A model generated the notes under the pieces. The model searched no databases, was not told where the DNA came from, and worked only from the letters and a program-made list of their open reading frames with translations. From Thermoanaerobaculia bacterium (GTDB lineage Bacteria; Acidobacteriota; Thermoanaerobaculia; JALWYX01): a DNA stretch of 52,622 bases. Positions 1 to 7,992 of the stretch are shown here, one piece after another. The stretch is taken from contig JALWYX010000045.1 of assembly GCA_027078415.1 (NCBI GenBank), positions 1 through 52,622 of the forward strand, read 5' to 3'. Numbering within the stretch: the first letter of the stretch is position 1; every line of letters begins with the position of its first letter. The translations under genes and the position numbers were made by a program.

Positions 1-589
1 ATACTACTTAAATAGATAAACCCAGTCAGATAAAGCATTTAGATCTTTTGATTAATAACGTTTCAATTTGTTTTTACGCTGTGGACAAGATTTACTTGTC
101 TGGGTAGTTATAATATGCTCTTTGTTTATACTCACTTTTGGAGAGATAAAAGGGTAGTTTTATTTTCTTTTTTTAACCAAAACTGTGTATAAAGTGTTTA
201 ACTATTTGGATTGGTATATGCAAAGAATACGGAGCCATAGACAAAGTATACTAGGAAGCTTACAGATGTGGGCAGATACGTTTTAATTGACTGTTAGCCT
301 TGTAAATGAAGTGATAATAATTAGGTGTAATCTAAGGTGTATAACTTCTTTGAACCTTAGGTGAGTGAATGATGGGTAAAAGTAGATTGTTGATATATAC
401 ACTAAAAGGCGTGTTATGATTTTGTTGAACGGTACTGTATTAGATATAGGGTTTTGGTTTATAAGAGACAGAGGGAGACTTGAGTGGTTCGCAGATTTTG
501 ATAAAACTTTTTTCACGTTTTTGGTAAGGATAGATTTTTATAGATTGTAATTTATATAACAGTGGTTTGGGTATTACAGGAGGGAAAAG
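1..589. other. Unassigned AT-rich region before yjbQ
   Basis: I see no convincing gene here. There is a perfect 7-bp inverted repeat (CTAAGGT at 332-338, ACCTTAG at 354-360) and a TATAAT hexamer at 109-114 without a recognisable -35 box. A 44-codon plus-strand frame at 416-550 has a weak AAGG before its ATG and no recognisable product. A 77-codon minus-strand frame over 283-516 has low-complexity, non-protein-like composition. yjbQ has a good AGGAGGG ribosome site just before 590, so part of this stretch is probably its leader and promoter. Confidence 0.5.
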
Positions 590-1009
590 ATGAAAGTGTT
601 TCATTATAGAACTACGTATTCTACAACAGCTGCTACCGATATAGTTGATATAACTTCGGATCTTTCTAGATTTGTAAAAGACTCTGGGGTAGTGGATGGT
701 ATAGTCACAGTTTTTGTTCCAGGTTCTACAGCTTCTGTTACTACCATAGAATACGAGAGTGGTGTTCTTGAAGATTTAAAGGAAGCCGTAGAGAGGATGA
801 TCCCGAGCGACATAGAGTATAAACATAACCTTAGATGGGGCGATGGTAACGGATATTCTCATGTTCGTGCTGCTCTTATGGGCCCTTCTATTTCTGTGCC
901 TATAAGCGGTGGGAAACCTGATCTGGGTACTTGGCAGCAGGTTGTTTTGATCGATTTCGATAATAAGCCTCGTACTAGAAAAGTTATATTTACTGTGATC
1001 GGAGAATAG
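590..1009 (+). CDS. yjbQ: YjbQ/UPF0047 family protein
   Basis: A 139-residue protein, the normal length for the YjbQ (UPF0047) family, whose members can show weak thiamine-phosphate synthase activity; the physiological role is unsettled. Seen in the sequence: the PGSTAS segment near residue 45, followed by TTIEYE; the central DGNGYSH segment with the conserved His; and SGGKPDLGTWQQV followed by a basic, beta-strand C-terminus. The PGST variant replaces the PHTT found in the Escherichia coli type, a substitution I associate with one branch of the family. The start is supported by an AGGAGGG ribosome site a few bases upstream. It stands alone between an unassigned region and the convergent aroC. 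Confidence 0.93.
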   Translation: MKVFHYRTTYSTTAATDIVDITSDLSRFVKDSGVVDGIVTVFVPGSTASVTTIEYESGVLEDLKEAVERMIPSDIEYKHNLRWGDGNGYSHVRAALMGPSISVPISGGKPDLGTWQQVVLIDFDNKPRTRKVIFTVIGE

Positions 1010-1342
1010 TATTTAAAAGAAGTGTTTTTATACTTTATAGGGTATATTGGTTGTCTAGTACTTACGCTTAAGATTTAGATAAAGATTGAGCGTTGCTACT
1101 ATTTTATCTCTAGTTCGCGTGGGTAGAGGTTGGTTTGTAATTGGTGGTCTTTGTTTTATAGTTGTATTTCTCTGAAGTATATATTTTGCTTTTCTGAAAT
1201 GTTTGTTTAGATAGATAGGCTACTTTGTATAGTTTTTGTTACCGTCTTTTAGCTTTAATGGTGAAACGTTTGTTGCGTCAAAAAATCTTTTTTCTGTTAT
1301 AAGACCCCAGGTAGAGTTATCGATCATTGTTATGAGCATATC
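1010..1342. other. Convergent intergenic region yjbQ/aroC
   Basis: No gene seen. It lies between two gene ends. It holds an imperfect hairpin (ACGCTTAA at 1064-1071 with TTGAGCGT at 1086-1093, one G-U pair, and TTT/AAA pairing inside) that could act as a weak terminator for yjbQ, although the following T-run is poor. Confidence 0.4.
1064..1093 (+). terminator. Possible weak terminator hairpin after yjbQ
   Basis: Eight-base arms ACGCTTAA and TTGAGCGT (one G-U pair) enclose a 14-base loop that can pair further. The downstream bases are only moderately T-rich, so intrinsic termination is uncertain. Confidence 0.25.
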
Positions 1343-2527
1343 TTAGCTTTCTAGGAAATTTCTTTGAAGCTGTTTTGTTGTTTTGTAATGTAGTTTCATC
1401 TCTTGAAGGGAATCTCCTCCTATTTTTTCAATAAAAGCATCTGCTATAACTAGAGCTAGGGTGGCTTCTACTATAGTTGCACAAGCAGAGATAGCTGTGG
1501 TATCGCTTCTTTCGTACTTTGGTTTTGTTACTTCCTTAACCGGTATTGTAATAGAATCTCCAGGATTCACAAGTGTTGCTATAGGTTTCATATATGCGGT
1601 TACTATTATATCTTCTCCGTTTGATACTCCTCCCTCTATGCCTCCAGCGTTGTTACGGATTCTTCTTGGTTTTCCATTTTCTATTTTAAAGAAATCGTGA
1701 AACTCGCTTCCTCTAAGTGAGGCTCCCTTAACACCGTTTCCTATCTCTACCGCTTTTATAGCTTGGATAGAGAAAACTGCTGCTGCTATTCTAGCATCCA
1801 ATTTTTCGTTCCATTGTGTATGACTTCCTAAGCCTATAGGTACTCCGTGTGCTATAGCGCATACTCTACCTCCGAGAGTATCACCTGATTTTCTAGTTTT
1901 ATCTATCAGCTCTATCATCTTTTGCTCTTCACTTTTGTCAATAGCTCTTAAAGGTGAAAAATCATCTACACTTTGTATTTCTTCCCATGTTGGTATTTCT
2001 CTTTCTTTTCCTATCGATCCTACTTGCAATACAGCACTTTTTAGTTCTATTCCGAACTCTCTTAACAGCATTTTAGCAAATGCTCCTGCTGCTACTCTTG
2101 CTACAGTTTCACGAGCTGATGCTCTTTCTAGGGCGTTGCGTAGATCTTTGTATAAGAACTTTACTCCTCCAGCAAAATCTACATGCCCTGGCCTGGGTAC
2201 CGTTATCGATCTTTTGTCAGCTAAAGTTTTATCTATTTTGTAAACTCCCATAATACTTTTCCATTTGGCAAAATCTTTATTTTCTATCCATATAGATATA
2301 GGGGATCCTAAAGTTTTACCATCACGTACCCCTCCTAGGATCTCTATTTTGTCTTTTTCTATAGATGTTGCTCTGCGTCCTCTGCCATAGCCTACCCTTC
2401 TTTTGTACATATCTTTCTCTAAGAGCTCAAAGTCCACCTTTAGACCTGCAGGAAACCCGGATATTATGCAGGTTATACCTTTCCCGTGGCTCTCTCCCGC
2501 TGTTACAAAGAGTATTTTTCTAAACAT
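1343..2527 (-). CDS. aroC: Chorismate synthase
   Basis: Catalyses the last shikimate-pathway step, 5-enolpyruvylshikimate-3-phosphate to chorismate, with reduced FMN. The 394-residue length is normal. Visible family motifs: GESHGKG at residues 11-17, a GRGRR segment near residue 50, RPGHVDFAGG near 112, RASARETVARVAAG near 136, GIEGGVSNGEDI, and RSDTTAISACA near 340, all parts of the FMN and substrate sites. The gene follows tsaB on the minus strand with 14 bases between them, so the two are probably co-transcribed. No other shikimate genes are in the window. Confidence 0.97.
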   Translation of the reverse strand: MFRKILFVTAGESHGKGITCIISGFPAGLKVDFELLEKDMYKRRVGYGRGRRATSIEKDKIEILGGVRDGKTLGSPISIWIENKDFAKWKSIMGVYKIDKTLADKRSITVPRPGHVDFAGGVKFLYKDLRNALERASARETVARVAAGAFAKMLLREFGIELKSAVLQVGSIGKEREIPTWEEIQSVDDFSPLRAIDKSEEQKMIELIDKTRKSGDTLGGRVCAIAHGVPIGLGSHTQWNEKLDARIAAAVFSIQAIKAVEIGNGVKGASLRGSEFHDFFKIENGKPRRIRNNAGGIEGGVSNGEDIIVTAYMKPIATLVNPGDSITIPVKEVTKPKYERSDTTAISACATIVEATLALVIADAFIEKIGGDSLQEMKLHYKTTKQLQRNFLES

Positions 2528-2541
2528 TTAATCTATCCTCT

Positions 2542-3168
2542 TTATTTGTTTATTGGTGGAGGACGTAAGTAGAGAGGTTTTGTAAGCCACTCTTGACCCC
2601 ATTTTACTTTTTTATACAGATGGGTATTGGTAAACAGGTAAGATATGAGTATTTTATTATACACGTACAGCTGCTTTTCTAGCGTCTCTATAGGGGTTTC
2701 AGAAACTAGATGAGTATCTTCTTCTATACTATCTAGCTTTTTTATCTTAGGAGGTGTTATATCTTCTAAGGTGCAGCTAAAAGTTTGAGTGTACCATTCG
2801 TTACGCAAAGCGTCCAATAGAGCTGTTATATTTTTTGTAGGATTTGGGAAAGTTGCAGCTATAGCTTCTAAAGTTGTTAGTGTACCTACTTTTTTCCCCG
2901 TTGAGTAATGTAATCCCATAGCTGTAGCTAATCCTACCCTTATACCTGTGAAACTACCTGGTCCTCTTATTACTACTATTTCATCTATATCTTCTAAAGT
3001 TTTTTTTGCTTTTAGTAACAGAGAGTCTATTAAAGTTATTATTTCTCCGGAAGTTCTGGATTGAGGAAAAGGTGCAACAAAAAGGGAATCAGGTTTTTTC
3101 AAGGTACCTACTGCAATTCCTCCTTTTTTACTTGCTGCATCTATTGCCAAAATGTATTTATATTCCAT
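2542..3168 (-). CDS. tsaB: tRNA threonylcarbamoyladenosine biosynthesis protein TsaB
   Basis: A non-catalytic ASKHA-fold partner of TsaD in forming N6-threonylcarbamoyladenosine on tRNAs that read ANN codons. The 208-residue protein begins with the family AIDAASKKGG segment (first beta hairpin), then GPGSFTGIRVGLA at about residues 69-81, the diagnostic TsaB signature, and DALRNEWY where family members usually have DARRxEVY. The C-terminal third is divergent. It starts 25 bases from the divergent mutS start and has no Shine-Dalgarno. On its strand a TATAAG box lies 10 bases before the ATG, so the transcript may have almost no leader. It is followed by aroC. Confidence 0.9.
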   Translation of the reverse strand: MEYKYILAIDAASKKGGIAVGTLKKPDSLFVAPFPQSRTSGEIITLIDSLLLKAKKTLEDIDEIVVIRGPGSFTGIRVGLATAMGLHYSTGKKVGTLTTLEAIAATFPNPTKNITALLDALRNEWYTQTFSCTLEDITPPKIKKLDSIEEDTHLVSETPIETLEKQLYVYNKILISYLFTNTHLYKKVKWGQEWLTKPLYLRPPPINK

Positions 3169-3180
3169 TCTTTACTATCT

Positions 3181-3193
3181 TATACTTATTGTT
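3181..3193 (+). promoter_or_regulatory. Possible leaderless promoter of mutS
   Basis: TATACT at 3181-3186 is followed by exactly seven bases and then the mutS ATG at 3194. A transcript starting from this box would begin at the start codon. No Shine-Dalgarno is present. The -35 region is weak and lies inside the tsaB start region. Confidence 0.4.
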
Positions 3194-5782
3194 ATGGGTT
3201 CTAATGTCAAGTATCCTCCTATGTTGGAGCATTACAGATCTCTCAAGAGAGAGTATCCAGATGGACTGCTTTTCTACAGGATGGGAGATTTTTATGAGTT
3301 GTTTTTTGAAGACGCAGAGATAGCAGCTCCTATTATGGAGGTTACTTTAACCGCACGTCACAAAGGTACAGCTTACGAAGCTCCCATGTGCGGTGTTCCT
3401 TATCACTCTCTGAATTCTTACGTTTCTAAAGTGCTTAAAGCGGGATATAAAGCTGTTATATGTGATCAAGTAGAGGATCCTAAAAAATCTAGAGGTCTCG
3501 TTAGGAGAGAAGTGGTACGTATATTAACTCCTGGAACACTCACAGATATAGATTTGGATAGTGCAAATGATAGTAATTATTTGGCTGTTATTGGTAGGTA
3601 TGACAACCTTTTTTTTCTTATAAGATGCGATGCTGCCACAGGAGATATCTATATAAAATCTTCTCTTACTTTGGATGAGCTTAAAGATATACTTGATATA
3701 ACTCTTCCGTCCGAAGCGTTGCTTCTTGAGTCACTGAATTCTCTTGAGCAATGGTTATCCAGAAGAGGTGTTTGTATTACCTATCCAAGCAAAAGTTGGT
3801 TACTGGACAAAGATCTAGCTGCGTCTAAAGTTAAAGATAGTTTTGGTGTTGTCTCATTAAAGGCTGTTATAGAGGATGAACACCACGGTCTTGTAATAGG
3901 GTTGGCAGCTTTGATTCTCTATTTAGAAGATACTCAGCGTGCATCTATTTCATACCTTAAATTTCCCAAAATGGATAGTAGCAACAATTATGTGGTAGTT
4001 GATTATACAACTTTACGTAATTTGGAGATTTTCCAATCTCTGGTTGGTCGAAGAGGTAAAACCCTTTTAGAGGTTTTGGATTTTACTAAAACTGCTATTG
4101 GTGGTAGGTTGTTACGTAATTGGTTACGTTTTCCTAGTAGAGATCTAAAAGAGATAGGTGAGAGGTTGGATTGTGTAGAGTTCTTTTACAGTGAACACTT
4201 GTTACGCAACGAGATAAGGGATCGTATGAGAATTGCTAGTGACGTAGAACGTATATTTACAAGAGTTTCTTTGCATAGGGCTACTCCCAAAGATCTATTG
4301 AGTTTGGCTGAAACTTTCGATATTGTTTTTCAGTTGTTTGATAGATTGCCAGATTTTTTTCTTAGAAGATTCAAACTGGAAAGAATAGAGAAAGGTAATG
4401 ATTTGAAAGATTACATATTTTCTAAGATTGTTTCCGATGCTTCTTATGTAGAGAGCGGTTATTTTATAAGAGAAGGAGTGAATGAAGAACTGGATAGACT
4501 AAGGAAGGTAGCTAAAGATGCACGAAGCGTTGTTAAGGATTTTGAGACTAGAGAACGTGAAAGGACCGGGATATCTTCCCTTAAAGTTAGATACAACAGA
4601 ATGTTAGGGTTTTATATAGAGGTTACAAAGCCTAACCTTCATCTAGTGCCTGAAGAGTATATACGCAAACAAACTTTGAGTAACGCTGAGCGTTTTGTTA
4701 CACCTGAGCTTAAGAAGATCGAAGAGGAGATTCTGTACGCTGAAGAGAAAGCAAAACGTATAGAGATGACAATATTTGATGAAATTGTAGTAAAGGTGGG
4801 TGAGTATAAAGAAACAATAGAGGAAGCTGCAAAATTTATTGCTCAACTCGATTGTTTTACCGCGTTTGCTGAAGCAGCTGTAAGAAATAACTACGTTCGT
4901 CCAGAGGTAGGTGAGTACAGTGATTTTGTTATAGTCGGCGGCAGACATCCGGTTGTGGAAAAGTTAAGTGATACGTTTATACCTAACGATTTACATTTTT
5001 CTAAAGATGAGCGGATAGCTATTTTGACAGGTCCTAATATGGGAGGTAAGTCTACTTATCTAAGACAGGTGGCACTTATAACTCTCATGGCACATTTGGG
5101 TTCTTTTATTCCTGCTAAGAGGGCTAAGATTCCTTTGATAGATAGAATTTTTACCCGCGTAGGTGCTGGAGATAACCTTTCTGGTGGTGAGTCGACTTTT
5201 CTTGTGGAAATGCTTGAAACTGCGACTATACTTAAACATTCTACCGATAAAAGTCTTGTTATTTTGGACGAGGTTGGTAGGGGCACTTCTACGTACGATG
5301 GCATATCTATAGCTTGGGCTATAGTAGAGTATCTACACAGCGGTAAAGAAGGAGTTCCCTTTGTACTTTTCGCAACCCACTATCACGAATTAACTAAATT
5401 GGGGAAAAAACTCCCTAAAGCTTTTAATTTGCACGTTAAAGTGGAGGAAAAAGAAAAGGAGATCGTCTTTCTTCATAAAATAGAGAGAGGAGAATCTGAC
5501 AAATCTTACGGAATATACGTAGCTTCTTTAGCTGGTATTCCTTCTGAAGTGATAAATAGAGCGTATGAAATTTTAGAAGATATAGAAAGAGAATTATCGG
5601 TGCGAGTTGTCTCTTCAAACGGTAACGAATGGAAAAGGGTAAAAATGAGAAAACTACCTTTTACCAAAACTACTGAAGAAGTAGTAGTTCAAATAATAGA
5701 TAAATTGGATATAAATAGTTTAACTCCATTAGCTGCTTTGAATATACTCGCTGTATTGAAAGATAGAATATATGGAAAGTAA
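3194..5782 (+). CDS. mutS: DNA mismatch repair protein MutS
   Basis: Recognises mismatches and small loops and starts repair as an ATPase clamp. From the chosen ATG it is 862 residues, typical of MutS1. The mismatch-reading Phe-x-Glu lies in GDFYE (F33, E35). The connector, lever and clamp regions follow. The ATPase has Walker A GPNMGGKST near residue 613, LSGGESTF, Walker B with VILDEVGRGTST, and FATHYHEL. The C-terminal stretch, with an alternation of basic residues and a final helical segment, resembles the MutS dimer/tetramer tail. An ATG at 3152 is in frame but adds an atypical hydrophobic extension, so I prefer 3194. The stop overlaps the nagZ start. No mutL in the window. Confidence 0.96.
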   Translation: MGSNVKYPPMLEHYRSLKREYPDGLLFYRMGDFYELFFEDAEIAAPIMEVTLTARHKGTAYEAPMCGVPYHSLNSYVSKVLKAGYKAVICDQVEDPKKSRGLVRREVVRILTPGTLTDIDLDSANDSNYLAVIGRYDNLFFLIRCDAATGDIYIKSSLTLDELKDILDITLPSEALLLESLNSLEQWLSRRGVCITYPSKSWLLDKDLAASKVKDSFGVVSLKAVIEDEHHGLVIGLAALILYLEDTQRASISYLKFPKMDSSNNYVVVDYTTLRNLEIFQSLVGRRGKTLLEVLDFTKTAIGGRLLRNWLRFPSRDLKEIGERLDCVEFFYSEHLLRNEIRDRMRIASDVERIFTRVSLHRATPKDLLSLAETFDIVFQLFDRLPDFFLRRFKLERIEKGNDLKDYIFSKIVSDASYVESGYFIREGVNEELDRLRKVAKDARSVVKDFETRERERTGISSLKVRYNRMLGFYIEVTKPNLHLVPEEYIRKQTLSNAERFVTPELKKIEEEILYAEEKAKRIEMTIFDEIVVKVGEYKETIEEAAKFIAQLDCFTAFAEAAVRNNYVRPEVGEYSDFVIVGGRHPVVEKLSDTFIPNDLHFSKDERIAILTGPNMGGKSTYLRQVALITLMAHLGSFIPAKRAKIPLIDRIFTRVGAGDNLSGGESTFLVEMLETATILKHSTDKSLVILDEVGRGTSTYDGISIAWAIVEYLHSGKEGVPFVLFATHYHELTKLGKKLPKAFNLHVKVEEKEKEIVFLHKIERGESDKSYGIYVASLAGIPSEVINRAYEILEDIERELSVRVVSSNGNEWKRVKMRKLPFTKTTEEVVVQIIDKLDINSLTPLAALNILAVLKDRIYGK

Positions 5783-6731
5783 GCCTATTATAGTTGGTAT
5801 AGAATCTGATCAACTGACAGATGAAGAAGAAGAACTTCTAAGAGAATATAAACCGTTTGGGGTTATAGTATTCTCTAGAAACATTTCCACGGTCGAGAGA
5901 TTTATCTATTTAACTCGAAAAATAAAAGCGCTTTCGAATAGCTTGATATTTGTAGATGCTGAAGGAGGAAAAGTTTTTAGGTTTGCTAAGTTTTTTAATG
6001 TCAAAATAGTAGGAGCTCAAGAATTACGTAAATTACAACCCAACTGGAGCTACATATATGCGAGAAGTTTAGGAAAGTTTTTGCGAACTTTGAGTGTAGA
6101 CGTTAATTTAGCACCTGTTTTGGATATAGATCACGGTAAGAAAAATAACGCTCTGGATGAAAGGTATTTAGGTGGAGATTGTAAAGAAGTTGTTTCTAGA
6201 GGCTTAAATTTCATAAAAGGCTTAAAGGAAGAGGGTATATTGTGTTGCGGTAAACATTTCCCAGGACTCGGCTACGCATCGGAAGATACTCATGTAAAAA
6301 AAAGCGTGGTGGACGTAAATATGCAACAAATACGCTTGGAAATAGAACCGTTTTGCCAGTTATCTGAACATATGGATTTTGTTATGGTAGCTCACTCCAT
6401 TTACCCAGCCATAGATAATAAGCCTGCGACGTTGTCTAACAAAGTGGTTAAATTTTTACGCGAGTTTTACAATGGATTTGTAATAACAGACGATTTTACT
6501 ATGAAAGCTTTGCTAGACTTTGGAGAAGTAAGTGATCTGGCTTTGCACTCTATTGAGGCTGGTTTCGACGCTATATCGATTCAAACACCTATAGCTCAAA
6601 TTGCTAACTTGCTAGATAGATTGCCTTCAAGGAGGTTCGATCTATCTAGATTCCGTTTGCCTATAGATGATTACTTGACACAATTTTCTAAGATTAATCA
6701 AAAAATTTGGCAAATTCTGCAGGAAGAGTAG
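5772..6731 (+). CDS. nagZ: Glycoside hydrolase family 3 beta-N-acetylhexosaminidase (NagZ-like)
   Basis: Probably removes N-acetylglucosamine from muropeptides during peptidoglycan recycling in the cytoplasm; no signal peptide is seen. At 319 residues it has normal single-domain NagZ length. Key segments: FVDAEGGKVFR (substrate loop; family has DQEGG.V.R), VNLAPVLDID, KHFPGLGYASEDTH carrying the catalytic His of the His-Asp dyad, AHSIYP, and ITDDFTMKAL with the nucleophile Asp. It overlaps the mutS stop by 11 bases, so translation is probably coupled. Its 3' end overlaps the 3' end of the minus-strand sulfotransferase gene by 38 bases. Confidence 0.9.
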   Translation: MESKPIIVGIESDQLTDEEEELLREYKPFGVIVFSRNISTVERFIYLTRKIKALSNSLIFVDAEGGKVFRFAKFFNVKIVGAQELRKLQPNWSYIYARSLGKFLRTLSVDVNLAPVLDIDHGKKNNALDERYLGGDCKEVVSRGLNFIKGLKEEGILCCGKHFPGLGYASEDTHVKKSVVDVNMQQIRLEIEPFCQLSEHMDFVMVAHSIYPAIDNKPATLSNKVVKFLREFYNGFVITDDFTMKALLDFGEVSDLALHSIEAGFDAISIQTPIAQIANLLDRLPSRRFDLSRFRLPIDDYLTQFSKINQKIWQILQEE

Positions 6732-7992
6732 AATATATCTCCTTTAATTTGTTTAGTAATTTTTCTATCTCTTTATCTTTTAAACTTGTGTACTCCATAA
6801 GCTTGCTGTAGTCTTCCCAAAATTTGGTGTTTTTGTCCTCTAGAAGCTTGTAAAAATTAAGCAAATTTTTGTAATGGGTGTGAGATTCCTTTATATTGGC
6901 TAGAAGAGTTTCTATCTCTTTGTTTTTGCTATCTATAATAGATAAAAGAGAGCTGCTTTCTTTAGACTTTTTTTCGAGTTGTTTAGTTAATTCTACTAGT
7001 TGTTTATCTTTTTCTTTTATTAAATTCATAAGTTCCTCGTTGAGCTTGTAATCTCTTTTTATCTGGGCTATGTAGTTTTCTATACTATTTGTAAGCTCCT
7101 CATTGACTTTTTCTTGATTCTTGTAAAGTTTGTATAAAGTGTAGTAGCTTTTGTGTTGCTCACTAATCTTTTCACTTAACTCTTCTATTTTTCTAACAAA
7201 GTAGGGGAATTCTGATAAGATTAGCTCTTCAGAAAAGGAGAGTTTTGATAGTTCAGGGTTGGGAAAGCGCTTTAAGGTGTTGCACGATAGTGATTCCCAC
7301 GAATGTTTCAGATTTTTACTAATAAGCCTATTTAAGCGCTTTTTTAATATCTTGCTTCTGTAAAGAGTTTTATCTACTATTTCGCTTAGTTTGGGTTCTT
7401 GTATATCTGTTCCTTCTATAGATTTTATATGTTCTAAAAGAGACGTTATAGTTTCCTCGGGAGCTGTTATCATTTGGAGATAATCCACTATTATAGTCTT
7501 CTCTGGTTCTATCGTTTCTGCCAGGTAAAGGTTGTAAATATGCCAAAGGGCTAAAGAGAATTGAATAGGGAATCTATCCCTTTTATTTAGAGATATTGCT
7601 ACTTCTAGCGGATTTCTTATACACCATATTACCGTTGGAGACTCAATGAACTCTTTCCAAATAGATAAGGTTACTGAAAATCTAGGATCTTTTATAGCCC
7701 AAGGTGAAGGATTGAGTTTGTTGACCACCTTTTCTATCTCTTTTTTTGTTTCTTTAGGTATTTCGATCTTTTCTGGGTCGAAGTGGAGTATATCGTACCA
7801 TTTAGATTGAGCTGCTTTTAATATTTTTTCGTTGATCTCCCATACATCTTTTCGTTCGTAGTAACCTTTTGGGTTATCTGGGCGTGGAGAGAAAAACTGA
7901 GCATCTTCTCCAGGAGAGATTCCAGCTTTATAAAGTATACTTGTTAATAGCGAAGTACCAGATCTATGCATTCCTGTAACGATTATTCCCAT
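6694..7992 (-). CDS. Sulfotransferase-domain protein with C-terminal coiled coil
   Basis: A 432-residue protein. Residues 5-14 (TGMHRSGTSL) form the 5'-phosphosulfate loop of PAPS-dependent sulfotransferases, and the CIRNPLEVAISLNKR segment near residue 130 fits the 3'-phosphate-binding motif. Roughly residues 265-425 are rich in E, K, L and I with heptad spacing, predicting a long coiled coil. This architecture (sulfotransferase plus coiled coil) occurs in polysaccharide and surface-glycan clusters, and the neighbouring glycosyltransferase gene supports that. The acceptor is unknown. A GAGG ribosome site lies about 7 bases upstream, with a TATAAG box overlapping it. It overlaps nagZ tail-to-tail and the next gene head-to-head. 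Confidence 0.8.
   Translation of the reverse strand: MGIIVTGMHRSGTSLLTSILYKAGISPGEDAQFFSPRPDNPKGYYERKDVWEINEKILKAAQSKWYDILHFDPEKIEIPKETKKEIEKVVNKLNPSPWAIKDPRFSVTLSIWKEFIESPTVIWCIRNPLEVAISLNKRDRFPIQFSLALWHIYNLYLAETIEPEKTIIVDYLQMITAPEETITSLLEHIKSIEGTDIQEPKLSEIVDKTLYRSKILKKRLNRLISKNLKHSWESLSCNTLKRFPNPELSKLSFSEELILSEFPYFVRKIEELSEKISEQHKSYYTLYKLYKNQEKVNEELTNSIENYIAQIKRDYKLNEELMNLIKEKDKQLVELTKQLEKKSKESSSLLSIIDSKNKEIETLLANIKESHTHYKNLLNFYKLLEDKNTKFWEDYSKLMEYTSLKDKEIEKLLNKLKEIYSTLPAEFAKFFD

Noticed and set aside
283-516. 77-codon minus-strand frame before yjbQ
   Set aside because: No ribosome site, and a composition dominated by Ile, Leu, Ser and Thr as expected from AT-rich non-coding DNA.
416-550. 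44-codon plus-strand frame before yjbQ, preceded by an overlapping 16-codon frame
   Set aside because: Only a weak AAGG precedes the ATG and the product has no recognisable features; the evidence is too thin for a gene call.
3152-3193. Upstream in-frame ATG for mutS at 3152
   Set aside because: It adds a hydrophobic extension not found in MutS and overlaps the tsaB start; the ATG at 3194 gives the normal N-terminus.
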